A stretch of 64,000 nt of DNA from Piezodorus guildinii (GCA_023052935.1 CM041294.1:150808899-150872898), one strand, 5' to 3'. Positions 33,471 to 43,942 are shown, counted from the stretch's first letter. The notes: generated by a model from the sequence alone, not told the origin. Program-made: numbers and translations.

Positions 33471-33667
33471 GAGAAAAATATTTAAGACCATTTTTATTCG
33501 CACACAGTGATCAAAATAAGATAAGAAACATACTCCAAGTCAATAGCCTACAAAAACTAAATAGAATTTAAATGTTTTTAGTGTCAGCGTGTGGAACTCT
33601 AGATTTCTTAGGTAGTGATGACCCACATACCAATTATTTTGTTAATGTTATAGTATCACTTCATTAT

Positions 33668-33860
33668 TACTTTCACTTACCTATCTATGAAATATATGCT
33701 TCCACTTTAGAACGGAAAATACCATTGGAAAACTAAAGATTTTAGATAAAATATTATCTTATATTAAAGTTGTAGAAGGCAGTGTACAGTGACAAATAGT
33801 TCATAAAATTATTTCTCATAACTATGCAAAACAATTTGATATTTCTATGCTTTTTTTAAT
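33668..33860 (-). mobile_element. Family A, deleted copy
   Basis: R end TACTTTCACTTACCTATCTA and ATGAAATATATG, then a jump to ACCATTGGAAAACTAAAGAT of the L half. Confidence 0.55.
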
Positions 33861-33984
33861 CTAAATCATAAGTTCCCAACGATACTGAAAAAACTTTGTA
33901 TATATTTATATAAATTAACTTCATTTATATTAATTTGCTTATTCACTTATTAATTTGTTTATTTAATAGTTCTTAAATTGATAT

Positions 33985-34947
33985 TTTTTTTAATATTTAT
34001 TTATTGAGATTTATTACAATTTGTTTCATAATGAACAATAGTAATAGTGATGTGATACACATTCATACAATATATATAGAAAACAATGATAAAGTCAAAT
34101 TACATAAAATCGGAAATGAATAATATATACAAAACAATAACGATTAATGAAACAAAAAAGATACACAACAAACAAGTCAAAACAACAACCTGTAGTAGAG
34201 ATAAATACCAAGTTGGGAAATAAATAAACATCATACAAACAAACTTAATTATATACAATATACAATCTGCTAAGGGGACCCCAGACCGGGCCTTTCTCTC
34301 CACAAGTGGGGGGAGAAGCTGAATCCAAGAGATCCCAGTGTCAGAACTCCAGTATACATCTTTACAAAAGATCGCGGGAACACTGACATTTCAATCTTTA
34401 AGGAGGATTGTAGGGATGGGTGGAGCTAGAGCGGGATTGAGCTAGAGGATTAGGATGATGAAGAAGGTTCTAATGGAATTTGGTAATTTTGGATGGTACT
34501 AGGTCTAAAATAAATGGAATATTGAGGTCGTGGTGTAGGGTACAGTTGGTAACGTAATAAGGAGCATTAACTATTGTTCGAAGGACTTTGGATTGGAAGG
34601 ATTGGATACGTTTGATGTTAAAATGTTTAGTTGTCCCCCATAGTTCAAGTCCGTAGGTCCATATAGGATTTAGCACTGTCTTGTATATTAGTAATTTGTT
34701 ATCAACTGTAAGATGAGATTTTCTGTTTAGTAGTCTGTATAACTGGCCGAATCTGCGGTTGAGTTCTATCCTTTTAAGCCTTGTATGTGGGTTCCACGTC
34801 AGTCTTTTGTCTATTAAAAAGCCAAGATACCGGACTGTGTCAGAGGAAGGAAGCGGTTGGATTGAATTTAACTGTTGGACAGGATTTACGTCGATTGGTG
34901 AAGGTGACGTCGGGGCATTTGCTAAAATTGATATTAACACCCGTGGT
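33985..34947 (-). pseudogene. Jockey-like, second lineage (J4)
   Basis: Related to but clearly different from the common Jockey here. Minus frame 34973-34470: TVRYLGFLIDKRLTWNPHTR, LKRIELNRRFGQLYRLLNRK, IWTYGLELWGTTKHFNIKRI, YYVTNCTLHHDLNIPFI. The C-terminal end is decayed, and the 3' untranslated region runs to an A-rich end at about 33985. The first codons of the open frame come from an adjoining Family A terminus. Degraded relatives are at 23.6-24.2 and 54.8 kb. Confidence 0.8.
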
Positions 34948-34948
34948 T

Positions 34949-34977
34949 TGTGAAATTCGTGTGTTGCCCGCACCTTA
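34949..34977 (-). mobile_element. Family A, bare L terminus
   Basis: TGAAATTCGTGTGTTGCCCG followed by CACC, fused to the 5' end of J4. Confidence 0.5.
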
Positions 34978-35147
34978 TTTTTATTAAATAGACTTGAAAC
35001 TTTTTTTTTTTTACTGTTTATTTAATAGCTCTTTAATTTATTTTATCAGCACATGTTAATGAAGGTCGTGTAGTTCCGCAGTACATTTTTTTTATATTCT
35101 TCCTGATTCTATAAACATTCATTTCATGTGTTACAGGCTAATAGAGT

Positions 35148-35256
35148 ACTGCATACTTTCGGTGAAAACTCGAAATTGGAAAAGTTTCTCTTTCAAAGTA
35201 CTTTCCTTTACCATATACTTCATATATATATATATATATATATATGATAGTGAAAG
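35148..35256 (+). mobile_element. Family A, R terminus with expanded TA
   Basis: GTGAAAACTCGAAATTGGAA, TACTTTCCTTTACCATATAC, then a (TA)n palindrome centre and GATAGTGAAAGTT. A decayed L-like GAAGGTCGTGTAGTTCCGCA lies 80 bp upstream. Confidence 0.55.
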
Positions 35257-35331
35257 TTAAACAGTATAAATACGAAGCTGTGATTGATGACAGTTATTAA
35301 CGAATAATTTAATAAACTGACAGATGAACTA

Positions 35332-35420
35332 TTTAAAAAGAACTCGGCTTGTAGTGACTCGAACCTGCACCCTAAGCAATCATACCCCTCCATTAGCTTC
35401 AACTGGTCTTTTTAACTGTT
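35332..35420 (-). pseudogene. tRNA-Pro-like sequence (SINE head or pseudogene)
   Basis: Minus strand: GCTAATGGAGGGGTATGATT, GCTTAGGGTGC, and box B GCAGGTTCGAGTC. GGGGTATGATT..GCTTAGGGTGC is characteristic of eukaryotic tRNA-Pro with anticodon AGG. The anticodon stem is shortened and the acceptor ends do not pair, so this is not a working tRNA. Confidence 0.5.
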
Positions 35421-35854
35421 CCAAGGCATCCGGTAAATAGGGACAATCTTATAATGCTTTATAATAAAAAAGAAACCCGCCCGGACAGGTATTTTTCAAC
35501 TCCTAATTGACAGTTCTAATTGTCACTAGTGAGTTCTTAAGGTTCGCCCTTTATTTTCTAATCATCGGATAGATTAGAACTTTTTTTTTAATGTATTTAA
35601 GTATGTTTTACATTTTAATCTGCTTGTCATAACAATTCTGACATCATAATCAATATTTATGTATTCAAAGCTACACTATATATTATTTCTTAAGGTTTTT
35701 TTTTTTTCGCTTCGTGGTATCTTTCTATTGTTAATTTATAATGTACTGCTTTTGTCAGTCATAGGAATAATGATTTTGCGGACGAAGCAGAGGATAAGTG
35801 ATTAATTAAAATAAATATGGTTGAAGAAAATAAGGGTTTCAAAGATACTTTTTT
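35421..35854. other. No gene recognised
   Basis: AT-rich with T runs; nothing recognisable. Confidence 0.35.
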
Positions 35855-36115
35855 TTCATTCAAACTAATATAGCTGCTAAAGTTTAGGTGCTAACGACAA
35901 ATGTTATGGGACTAAAATTTTCTCTACTAAAATTTCAAAATTGCGTTATCGTCAATTTTTTCGATTTGAGCAACATCAACAGAGCTTGAGCGTGTCCAAA
36001 AATGCGCTAAAACTAAAAAAAATGTTAACTAAACGTAACTTTTTTCTGTCAAACCAATTAAGCTGGCGACAAATGTTAAATAACAAATAATTTTCTACAT
36101 CAAATTTCTAATAAA
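35855..36115 (+). repeat. Family C repeat
   Basis: Shares GCGACAAATGTT, AACAAATAATTTTCTACA, and CAACAGAGCTTGAGCGTGTC with 42915-43105. The GACAAATGTTA block occurs twice here (about 35899 and 36068), suggesting a partial tandem. Confidence 0.55.
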
Positions 36116-36619
36116 CTAGCTGTAATCCGCGGCTTTGCTCGCGAATATTTTATTTTGTCTTTATTTAAATTTGCATAAATCTGTTTATGGATAGTAACTA
36201 TAAAACGAATATGATGAAGCAATTGTTTGGGGATGTGGTAACAAAGAAACTAACAATAAAAAAACACTTCCTTTATTTTTTTCTTATTGGTGTGTTTTCG
36301 TGGTGGCTGCACCCTCAACCAACTTCATTAAAATATAGTCAAAACGATCAACAAATACTCCATTGTTATAAGACGTATACATTCTCAAGATATATAAATA
36401 TTATATTTTTAACAATTGCATTTATCAAAGTTGTTTTCAAGTAAAAATATTCCCACTCGTTGTATCAGTGTATATCAATCACATTTATGTTGCAAACGTG
36501 AATATATACCACGATTACGTTTCAGCTAAAATATTTTGAGTAATTTTGGGTATGCCTACTTCTACTGGATCGCTATTGTATATTTAAGAGAATAAAATGG
36601 CAACTTATTAGACTAAAGG
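36116..36619. other. Unassigned, begins with a repeat-like end
   Basis: Begins AAACTAGCTGTAATCCGCGG then CTTTGCTCGCG, resembling repeat termini common in insect genomes (memory, not checked). An 85-codon frame at 36187-36444 has no recognised domain. Confidence 0.35.
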
Positions 36620-36621
36620 TA

Positions 36622-37520
36622 TTGGGTTGATGCAAAATTAATGCAGGTTTCCTCTATTGCAATATCTTAATTCCAATTGTGCAAACAAAGCTAATCCTAA
36701 CATTGATCATTATTATACCAAAACAAACCTTATCTAATACCCTCTCTTTCACCATGAATTTGTTTAGTAAAATCGTTTTGTTCAGTGTGTTCAAAGGTCT
36801 TGAATCGAAAATGTCAAAGTGCGATTTTCGTCAAATTTATTTTTACGAATTTAAATTAGGGCGCAGCGCTGCGCAAACGGCTCGTAATATTAATGAAGTG
36901 TGGGGTCAGGGGGCTATTAATGAGTGCACGGTGCAGCGTTGGTTCCAGAAGTTTCGCAGAGGAGATTTCGACCTCGAAGACAAGGAAGGTCGGGGCCGTC
37001 ATCTTGCTCTGGACTACGACCAGCTGAGGTCAAAAGTGGAAGAAGACCCAACCAAAACCACACGAGAAATGGCGGCGGAACTCGGAACTCAAAAATTGCA
37101 ACGTCTTTGCCCAGCATTGATGAATCGGAAGGGGCCGATCCTGCTCCATGATAACGCCAGACCACACGTTGCACAACCAACACTTCGACGACTGCACGAG
37201 TTGGGCTACGAAGTTCTCCAACATCCGCCTTATTCACCTGACCTCTCTCCTACAGACTTCCACTTTTTCAGGCATCTGGACAACTTTTTGAGGGAGAAAA
37301 ATTTTCAAAACCAGGACGACATTGAAAATTCTTTTCGTAATTTCATTGAGTCCAGGGATTCGGATTTTTTTTCTGGTGGAATAAGAAAGCTTGTTGAACG
37401 TTGGCAAAAGTGCATTGATTCAGATGGAAATTATTTTGATTAAATATATATGGTTAAAGTAAAGATATGGCGTATTTACAATACCTACTAAAAACCTGCA
37501 TTAATTTTGCATCAACCCAA
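36622..37520 (+). mobile_element. Mariner with perfect ends and in-frame deletion (Mar4)
   Basis: Different mariner lineage from Mar1-3. The two 29-bp terminal inverted repeats (36622-36650 and 37492-37520) match perfectly and are flanked by TA on both sides. The likely start is the methionine at 36811 (MSKCDFRQIYFYEFKLGR), giving 210 residues instead of about 350. An upstream-extended frame starts at 36679. The helix-turn-helix region runs to TTREMAAELG. An in-frame deletion then joins directly to LQRLCPALMNRKG. The HDN aspartate and the PTD aspartate are both present and separated by exactly 34 residues (DD34D), but the first catalytic aspartate is lost. The transposase must therefore be inactive as a nuclease, while it may still bind ends. 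Confidence 0.9.
36811..37443 (+). CDS. Truncated mariner transposase (open frame)
   Basis: Uninterrupted 210-codon frame inside Mar4. DNA-binding region at about residues 1-100 (EFKLGRSAAQTARNINE, TVQRWFQKFRRGD, GRGRHLALD); after the deletion, LLHDNARPHVA and YSPDLSPTDFHFFRHLDNF; it ends KCIDSDGNYFD. Because it is open despite a deletion of roughly 130-140 codons, either the deletion is recent or the frame was kept by chance. A role as an end-binding competitor is possible but is only inference. Confidence 0.7.
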   Translation: MSKCDFRQIYFYEFKLGRSAAQTARNINEVWGQGAINECTVQRWFQKFRRGDFDLEDKEGRGRHLALDYDQLRSKVEEDPTKTTREMAAELGTQKLQRLCPALMNRKGPILLHDNARPHVAQPTLRRLHELGYEVLQHPPYSPDLSPTDFHFFRHLDNFLREKNFQNQDDIENSFRNFIESRDSDFFSGGIRKLVERWQKCIDSDGNYFD

Positions 37521-37711
37521 TAGAATTAAGGTTGATGACGAAAGTGATTTAAAAACAAATTAACCTATTACTATAATTAAACTAATACAACTATAAATAT
37601 CTTGTTTCTAATATCGAGACACATTGAAAGAATAGAACAAAAACTGCACTTCTTTATCTTTGTTTGCGGTTTGGTGAATTGAATTTGATAAATAAGGAAG
37701 TTTCCTTCTGG

Positions 37712-38142
37712 AACGATTTGATTAAAATCACTGTATCGATGTAAAATTTAGTGTTCTTTAATATTATATGAGTTTTATTCTGACTGAAATAGTCCAACAG
37801 GGTTCCAATACTGAATTTTTCTATGTTGTATTTTTAAAGTACCTTCAATTTTGTACATTTAAGAAGATCAATCATATGATGATATGATTAGCATAGATGT
37901 AGAAAGGCTAAATATACAGGCTGAACGAATTTGATGAATAATTTAGAAATAAATATTATCTTACACGCAAAGTTTTAAAAGGTAATGAAGAGTGAATAAA
38001 ATTAACTGATTGTTGCATATAATTAAATGATAGATTCCTTAATGAAACAAACTTTATGTAATTTCATCGACACGTTATCTTTTTTAAATTTATTCAAAAG
38101 TTCTTAATGATTTTAACAACGGAGGTAAGTGATAGTCGTGTG
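37712..38142 (-). mobile_element. Family A, L half, diverged
   Basis: From ACTGTATCGATGTAAAATTT through TTTTTAAAGTACCTTCAATT to the terminus GGAGGTAAGTGATAGTCGTG. The distal GCCCGCACC is missing. Confidence 0.65.
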
Positions 38143-38407
38143 TAAGTACGTATGAATAGTAACGTCCTATGAAGCAAGGGAGGTACGTTTCAATTAATAC
38201 ACAGAGCAGTGATACATTTAAACCAATTCTATCGAGTCATTTCCGCCAAATCCACATCTCCCACGCTCCGACTGCGGTGAAACGGTAAAAACAACATCCA
38301 TCGGTGCTGAAAATGTGCAACCGATTTAATTGTACGTTCTCACACTCTTTTCTTCTTTCTTTTTTCAAAACAAAATTAGGGCAGAATTTAATCCAGTGCA
38401 CCCAAAA
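38143..38407. other. No gene recognised
   Basis: Slightly GC-richer around 38240-38300; nothing recognised. Confidence 0.3.
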
Positions 38408-38450
38408 AAGGTATGCTCGCAACACACGACTTTAATATACCTCTTATCAA
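38408..38450 (+). mobile_element. Family A, bare L terminus
   Basis: AAGGTATGCTCGCAACACAC followed by GACTTTAATATACCTC, a decayed L terminus fused to a Jockey fragment. Confidence 0.45.
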
Positions 38451-38461
38451 TAGTTAATTTA

Positions 38462-39425
38462 AATTAGTTATCTCGCCGCTTTAGGCTACTTCAACACTTA
38501 CTAGGCAAACGATCAAACCTTCCTCTCAACTACAAAAGGCTCATCTACATGACTATTGTAAGACCAATCTGGACTTACGGAGTAGAGCTTTGGGGTAGAG
38601 CACTTTTTAATACAAAAAGAAAGCTAAAGCTCCTTCAATATAATGAGAAACATATATATTTTTTGTAGAAAATGTTAGATCCAAGTAAAACCTTTGCAAT
38701 GGGTCCCTATAGATTGGAAAATTTATTAGAATTTGTGAATCTTTGCCTCATTGTTAATGCATGACAATACTCATGAAATTGAGATAAAGAGATAATCTAA
38801 GGCAAAACATGTTACTTTGGCCTTATATTTAATCTCAGTAACACCTATATAATATACACAGTTAAAGAGCACCTATATAAAACCCTAATGCTGGAACACT
38901 TATATAGGTCAGAAATATGGACTTCATACAAATTTAGCGAACATGAACTGAAAATATTATTTTCCCTTGGGTCACCTTTCATCTCCTGAAATACATTTTC
39001 TTGTATTAAAAAGTGGGGCTCTACTAAACCATCAAATTCTTCCCGTATCCAATCCTTACAATCCAAAATCCTTCGTAAAATCCTCAACGCTCCATACTTT
39101 GTCACGAATAAACTTATCCATAAAGACCATAATGTTTCCTATGTTACTGATTTGGCCCGGACCAGGTATCAATCCTTTCATGACAAACTCCATTCTCACG
39201 CTAACCCACTAGTTTCAATCCTTTCTTCCTCTTCAATTCCGGATAATCCTCCGAGGCGCCTGAAAAGGAAATGACCCCGGGACCTTCTAGTTTAGAATAT
39301 TTTTAGAGTGCTGCCACTGGGTAGTGTCTGTACATGTATTTCATGACAGCTTTATATATTACCATCTCATTTACTAGATGTATTTTTATTTAATACAGTT
39401 GTAAATATCAATATGTTAAAAATAA
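38462..39425 (+). pseudogene. Jockey C-terminal fragment split by an insertion (J7)
   Basis: First part 38462-38599 ends inside the motif encoding TYGVELWG; the second part resumes at 39013 with GGGGCTCTACTAAACCATCA and continues to the end of the frame (NPPRRLKRK then a stop in place of W) and the 3' untranslated region. A 413-bp insertion (38600-39012) separates the two halves. Confidence 0.8.
38600..39012. mobile_element. Insertion with 15-bp terminal inverted repeat
   Basis: Splits J7. Left end CACTTTTTAATACAA (38606-38620), right end TTGTATTAAAAAGTG (39001-39015 region): exact inverse. GGGG is present on both sides of the break. No recognised coding sequence. This looks like a small non-autonomous DNA transposon. 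Confidence 0.6.
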
Positions 39426-39535
39426 AAAAATAGTTATTTTCAGTTTCGAAGGAAAAATTTATTTTAGAGCAAAACATCTAACAACATAAATTATTATATA
39501 CAACAATTACTTAGTGTTTATCTGCTTTAATTAAA

Positions 39536-40272
39536 ATAATATCTTTCTAAAACCTTTACCATTCCAGCGGTATATAACACTTCTGTATTTATGTTATTGT
39601 GTACAAAAACACAACTATTACCGAAAAAATATGTTTGGCCTTTTCTCTTTCAGTTGGTTATCCAATTCGTTCAACTTGTGTATTTACCTGTTGTTTTTTT
39701 TTTCATTAATGCTAACATGATGGAATGGTTAATTTTTTCAAATCAACAAAATCAAAGGTACTTTAGAGGAAGAAAATAAAAAAAATTAAGATAAGCTCTG
39801 TCAGACTTTATCAATCAGAATGGCCTATAAGATAGGAAAGTTCCTTAAATTTTACATTGATATAGTAAAAAGTTGCCAAAATGCGTGGTATAAAGTGGCT
39901 CTTCAGGTTTGTCCGATTTTAATGAAAAAATTCGTGTAATATCACAGGCATATACGCATCTAAAATATGAAATGAAAGTTTTCAACAACTTATCACTTGG
40001 TGGACTCAAGTGAGCAAAGTTTGACAAGAACTTGTATTTTTACTGAATACTCGAATTCGAAAATTTTCATGATGTTAATATTTTCCCTTACAATAGGGGT
40101 ACTCACTATGTATTGCTATAGCATGCTATTTGTGCTATTGTGCTAAACCCATCAATTTTATACAGAAAATAACTTTAGAAACTCGACGGGTTTAGCAAAA
40201 TAACACAAACAGCATGCTATAGCAAACGTAGTGAGTACCGCTAATATGTTTCATATATACGTAAATAAAAGT
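39536..40272 (+). mobile_element. Family A, copy carrying the F1 MITE
   Basis: Interior and R side in plus orientation (AATCAAAGGTACTTTAGAGG, GCGTGGTATAAAGTGGCTCT, GAATTCGAAAATTTTCATGA). The R end is cut between CCCTTACA and ATATGTTTCATATA by the F1 MITE, then finishes ACGTAAATAAAAGTA. The CA tract is absent. Confidence 0.75.
40096..40241. mobile_element. Foldback MITE F1, TA-flanked
   Basis: 146-bp near-palindrome: GGGGTACTCACTATG at the left, GTAGTGAGTACCGC at the right, with inner arms TTGCTATAGCATGCTATTTG and GGGTTTAGC on both sides. TA occurs on both flanks (40094-40095, 40242-40243). It sits inside the R end of a Family A copy. A second copy is at 53382. Confidence 0.8.
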
Positions 40273-40605
40273 AAAAATAGTACCATTATAATCATAAAAT
40301 ATTTGGAATTTAAAGCCTAAAGTATAGTGGAAAAGCAAAATCTTTAGCAGTGATTTAAGTAAATAGGAATTCGTCTTTTACTATCTTACTAATGGGTAAG
40401 TTAAGAAACGAAATAAAGAAATACAATAACTCGATGGTTTAAATAGCGGTCAAAAATAAAATATTGGTTACTAAACGAAATTTTGGCCTACATTGTAGTT
40501 TTTCATCAGGGATAAACCTCGATTATATAAAATCAGATTAAAAATTATTTACACACGAGGGTCACTTAAATTAATTGAATAAATTAAAACATTTTCAAAA
40601 ATCTA
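40273..40605. other. AT-rich, possible Penelope-type motif
   Basis: Contains on the minus strand CCTGATGAAAAACTACAATG at about 40490-40510, similar to the CTGATGA side of hammerhead cores in Penelope-like repeats, but the GAAAC side is altered. No gene. Confidence 0.35.
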
Positions 40606-40679
40606 AGGCACCGGCGAGATTCGAACTCACGATCTCCTGTTTACTAGACAGGCGCTTTAACCAACTAAGCCACGGCGCC
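40606..40679 (-). tRNA. tRNA-Thr (AGT)
   Basis: 74-nt cloverleaf on the minus strand. Acceptor GGCGCCG/CGGTGCC, D arm TAGTTGGTTAAAG, anticodon stem CCTGT/ACAGG with loop CTAGTAA (anticodon AGT, decoding ACU as inosine), T arm with GTTCGAAT. Box A and box B are intact. A T5 Pol III terminator follows within a few bases. Same sequence as the copy at 62162-62235; the flanks differ. Confidence 0.97.
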
Positions 40680-40904
40680 TGGTTATTTAAGTAACCAAAA
40701 TGTTCATTTAATAAGTTATTAAACAATAAGCCAAAAATTGTAAAATAAATTATTATTCTACTCAGGACAATTCATAATGGTTTAAAAAATTTCTAGTTAA
40801 TTTCAAAATATTTGATTCTTAATATTACATTAATAATAACAAAAGATTGTTTAAAATTAATTAATTTCAATTTAAATAAGTTTTAATATTAATTTTAGTA
40901 TATT

Positions 40905-41300
40905 ATTTTCAATAATGAACCTTTGAGAAACGACAAAAAAAAAAAAAAAAAAAATTACCTCCTCTCAAAATTTGAGTCCTTACGTTTAAAGACACGTAGA
41001 ATCCGAAAAACGAATAAAAAAAAATCCGTATGCTCGCCATGCGCGGCTTTTCTCTGGAACTATAGGACCGAAGTTTTGGAAATTTGTTAAAAAATACCAG
41101 GGCATGCAACGATGATCCTAACAGCTAGACGTTGGCATTAGCCAATCAGTTTTAAAATTGCACTGATTACTTTAATAAATTTGTTAGCTACCTTTAAAAA
41201 TAACTGAGTTATTGAAGTAAATCATTTTTAGAGTTTTTCAGCCAAGAAAGCGTGAAAAATTGTATAATAAATAACATTTAAAAATATTAATCTTATATGG
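40905..41300 (+). mobile_element. Family B copy
   Basis: Starts TATTTTCAATAATGAACCTT, an A run, then CCTCTCAAAATTTGAGTCCT, ACACGTAGAATCCG, AAATCCGTATGCTCGCC, and TGATCCTAACAGCTAGACG. The 3' limit is uncertain. Confidence 0.6.
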
Positions 41301-41515
41301 TCAAACCACAACTTATAAGAGATGTTATTCCCAGATATCTAGGTTATTAATAGTAGTAGAGAAACAATGTAACTATGTTCTTGAATCAGGAAATTTTATT
41401 TGGATGAAAATCGAAAGGAAAGAAAAATAAAAAAGTAAAAAAATCAATTTTTTTTTTTTTTTTTTTTGGTTTATTATTTTAATTAATGAACTTTTGTAAT
41501 CTACCAAAAAAAAAA

Positions 41516-42386
41516 TCTGGTGCGGGCAACACACGACTTTCACTTACCTCTGTTTTAAAAATCGATTACAGAATTTTTAAATAATGTTAGAGATAAAAAT
41601 CATTGAAACTATTAAAGAATTAATTAAATTGACTTTCTATAGAAACACGTGTTTTATTAAAAAAACAATTATATTATTATCTAAAATAATCGGTTAGTTT
41701 TATCGGCTTTTCATCACTCTTTATTAACTTTTACAAGCTTGTTTATTAGATAATATATTTTTTTTTAAATCTTTAGGTTTCTAACGGTATGTTACACATG
41801 TAGGTTAGGTTAGGGTATGGAGTAGGGGCTCAACTCTTGTTATTACACCCAATAAATTTGTAGTAACAGTTGTTTACCTTTTTTCTCTTTTATTATTTAT
41901 TTTTCCTTCTTTTTTTTATTATTATTTTTTAAATTTATTTATTTATTCTTTTTATTGTTTATTTTTTTTATATTCTTGTTGACACATCTGAATTAGTGAT
42001 TTATTCCAATTTTTCTTTCTTTATTTATTTCAGTTTTTTCCTTTAGTTGGATAACGAATTCGTTCAACTTATATATTTATCAACTTTTTACCAGTGGTAA
42101 CAATATAATATGGTTGTTTTTAAAGAATCTACAAAATCAAAGGTACTTTAGGGGAAGAAAATTTAAAATATTGGCATTTAAGCCCTGTCAGACCATTTTA
42201 ATCAGAATGAAACCTAAATGATATTAAAACCTATTAAACTTTACATCGGTATAGCGAGTTGAATCAAAATCGTCGAAACCGTTTTTGAGAAAATCATAAA
42301 AAGGTACAAAATGCATAGTATAAAGTGGCTCTTCTGGTTAGCTGATTTTGATGAAAAAGTTTTTGTAACATCTCAGGCGTACTCTA
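41516..42386 (+). mobile_element. Family A, with unrelated interior segment
   Basis: L end TCTGGTGCGGGCAACACACG at 41516, interior as usual up to TTACACATGTA. Then about 225 bp of T-rich unrelated DNA (41804-42030) replace the normal segment, after which CTTTAGTTGGATAACGAATT resumes. It stops at CAGGCGTACTC before the CA tract. Confidence 0.8.
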
Positions 42387-42415
42387 TCCAACCAAAGGAA
42401 AATAATGAAATATTA

Positions 42416-42704
42416 ATTTACATGATTATGATATATACCGTTTGAAAGCCAAAGATTATAGTAAAATATTATCTTATATACAAGCTTTTAAAAGTTAATT
42501 GAGAGTGATGAAGGCTGATAAAACTAACTGATTATTTTAGATTATAATATAATAGATTTTTTAATAAAACAAATGTTTCTATGGAAATTCCATTTAATTA
42601 ATTCTTTATTGGTTTCACTCATTTTTATCTCTTACTGTTCTAGAAAATTCTTTAATCGATTTTAAAAACGGAGGTAAGTGAAAGTCGTGTGTTGCCGCAC
42701 CAGA
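42416..42704 (-). mobile_element. Family A, inverted L portion
   Basis: From GATATATACCGTTTGAAAGC to the terminus GGAGGTAAGTGAAAGTCGTG ending CAGA and a T run. With the previous copy it gives L termini at both ends of a 1.19-kb composite. Confidence 0.8.
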
Positions 42705-42914
42705 TTTTTTTTTTCTTTCGAACATAAGAATAGTAGTAATACAGATGTACGAGTGTAATGTATCGTTGGAAAGCTTAATATTTTTGAAAAACTGTTATCT
42801 AAAGAAAGTTTGTTGAAAATAGTAATTTTTATTGTTTAATTACGATGTAACGGAATAGAGGAATAATCTACTAATAAAATTTATTTTTTATTACCTGTGT
42901 ATATGTAAACAGTA

Positions 42915-43105
42915 TTACATTGGAACGTTTTTTTCATTTAAAGCAATATAACTCCGAAACGGTTGGTCCTAGCGACAAATGTTGTATAACAAACAATATC
43001 CTTCACTAAATTTCTGACTGGCAACTTTCAACAAATTTTCGATTCCGGTAACACCAACAGAGCTAGAGCGTGTCAAACTGAGTGTTAAAAAAAAAAAAAA
43101 GTTAC
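42915..43105 (+). repeat. Family C repeat
   Basis: CTAGCGACAAATGTTGTATA, ACAATATCCTTCACTAAATT, ACACCAACAGAGCTAGAGCG: shared with 35855-36115. Confidence 0.55.
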
Positions 43106-43528
43106 ACAATGGCAGTTAGAGACCTCCAGCCAAATGACATATAAAAAAATAAAAGGATGATACGATAAAACGTTTATTTTACACTACTGTAAGTCGCATG
43201 AGTCAAACGTTTGGATCACTGCTCTACGATGTCAATAGCGTTTAGCATACTTAGCAGACCTATTAGGAGGGACAGTATTAATGAAGTGCTATTATAGGTT
43301 CGTTAGTGAAGGATGTCCAATGGCTGATGAATCTCACGTAATATAGCCATGAGGGCAGCCTAACATAATTTATAGGACGTTTTAATTGAGTGGCTAACTC
43401 GGGGGAAATATGAAACGCTGGGAATACAAACTGTAAACGGCTCATTCATCTTTTGATCATTTATTTTTCGTTTTCGCTTTCAATAGTTTTCAAATCAAAT
43501 TCATCCAATTTATTTATATACCCGCTAA
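43106..43528. other. Unassigned, perhaps a decayed mariner
   Basis: GGAGGGACAGTATTAATGAA followed by a stretch faintly like the mariner GSVNERTIRRWF region. Too decayed to call. Confidence 0.25.
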
Positions 43529-43770
43529 GTTTGTTTATTTAACGTCAATTTATGCTACTGTGGCTAATCGGAAGATGCTACAGTGGGATCCTAAATTTTG
43601 CCTATCAACATCACACCGGCTCGGGACAACCTTCTTACGTATACTTCGAAGGACGGCATTACCTAGGATTTTTCCCTCCCATTTAAAAAATCATAGGACC
43701 ACCTGCGGGTTTGAACCCGGGTCCGTGGGCATAGAAGGCTGTTATGGTAGCCACCCTGCTACAGGTGATT
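43529..43770 (-). mobile_element. SINE-2 copy
   Basis: Plus view: GTTTGTTTATTTAACGTCAA, ATGCTACTGTGGCTAATCGG, GCGGGTTTGAACCCGGG (box B), ending CTGCTACAGGTGATT. A short internal deletion removes the TAGGATAGGG part. Confidence 0.8.
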
Positions 43771-43792
43771 CTATATACCCGTGTGTTATTGA

Positions 43793-43940
43793 TGCTAAAA
43801 TGCATTTTTTTGTTTTTGAACATAAGAACAGTAATATACATGTATGATATACCGTTGGAAAGCTAAAGATTTTAGAAAAAAATATTATCTTATACTCAAG
43901 CTTTTAAAGGTTAATAGAGAGTAATGAAAAGAAGATAAAA
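43793..43940 (-). mobile_element. Family A, interior fragment
   Basis: TTTTTGAACATAAGAACAGT, GATATACCGTTGGAAAGC and GTAATGAAAAGAAGATAAA. It butts directly onto the L end of the next copy. Confidence 0.7.
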
Positions 43941-43942
43941 AA

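Noticed and set aside
36187..36444. 85-codon plus frame
   Set aside because: No recognised motif, no support for expression; next to a repeat-like end.
36917..37237. 106-codon minus and 75-codon plus frames within Mar4
   Set aside because: Other-frame shadows of the mariner transposase frame.
41808..41823. GTAGGTTAGGTTAGGG, resembling the insect telomere repeat TTAGG
   Set aside because: Only about two and a half units, inside a Family A copy; no array.
43260..43330. Possible mariner remnant (SINE-VLL-like reading near 43280)
   Set aside because: Too decayed to align without guessing.
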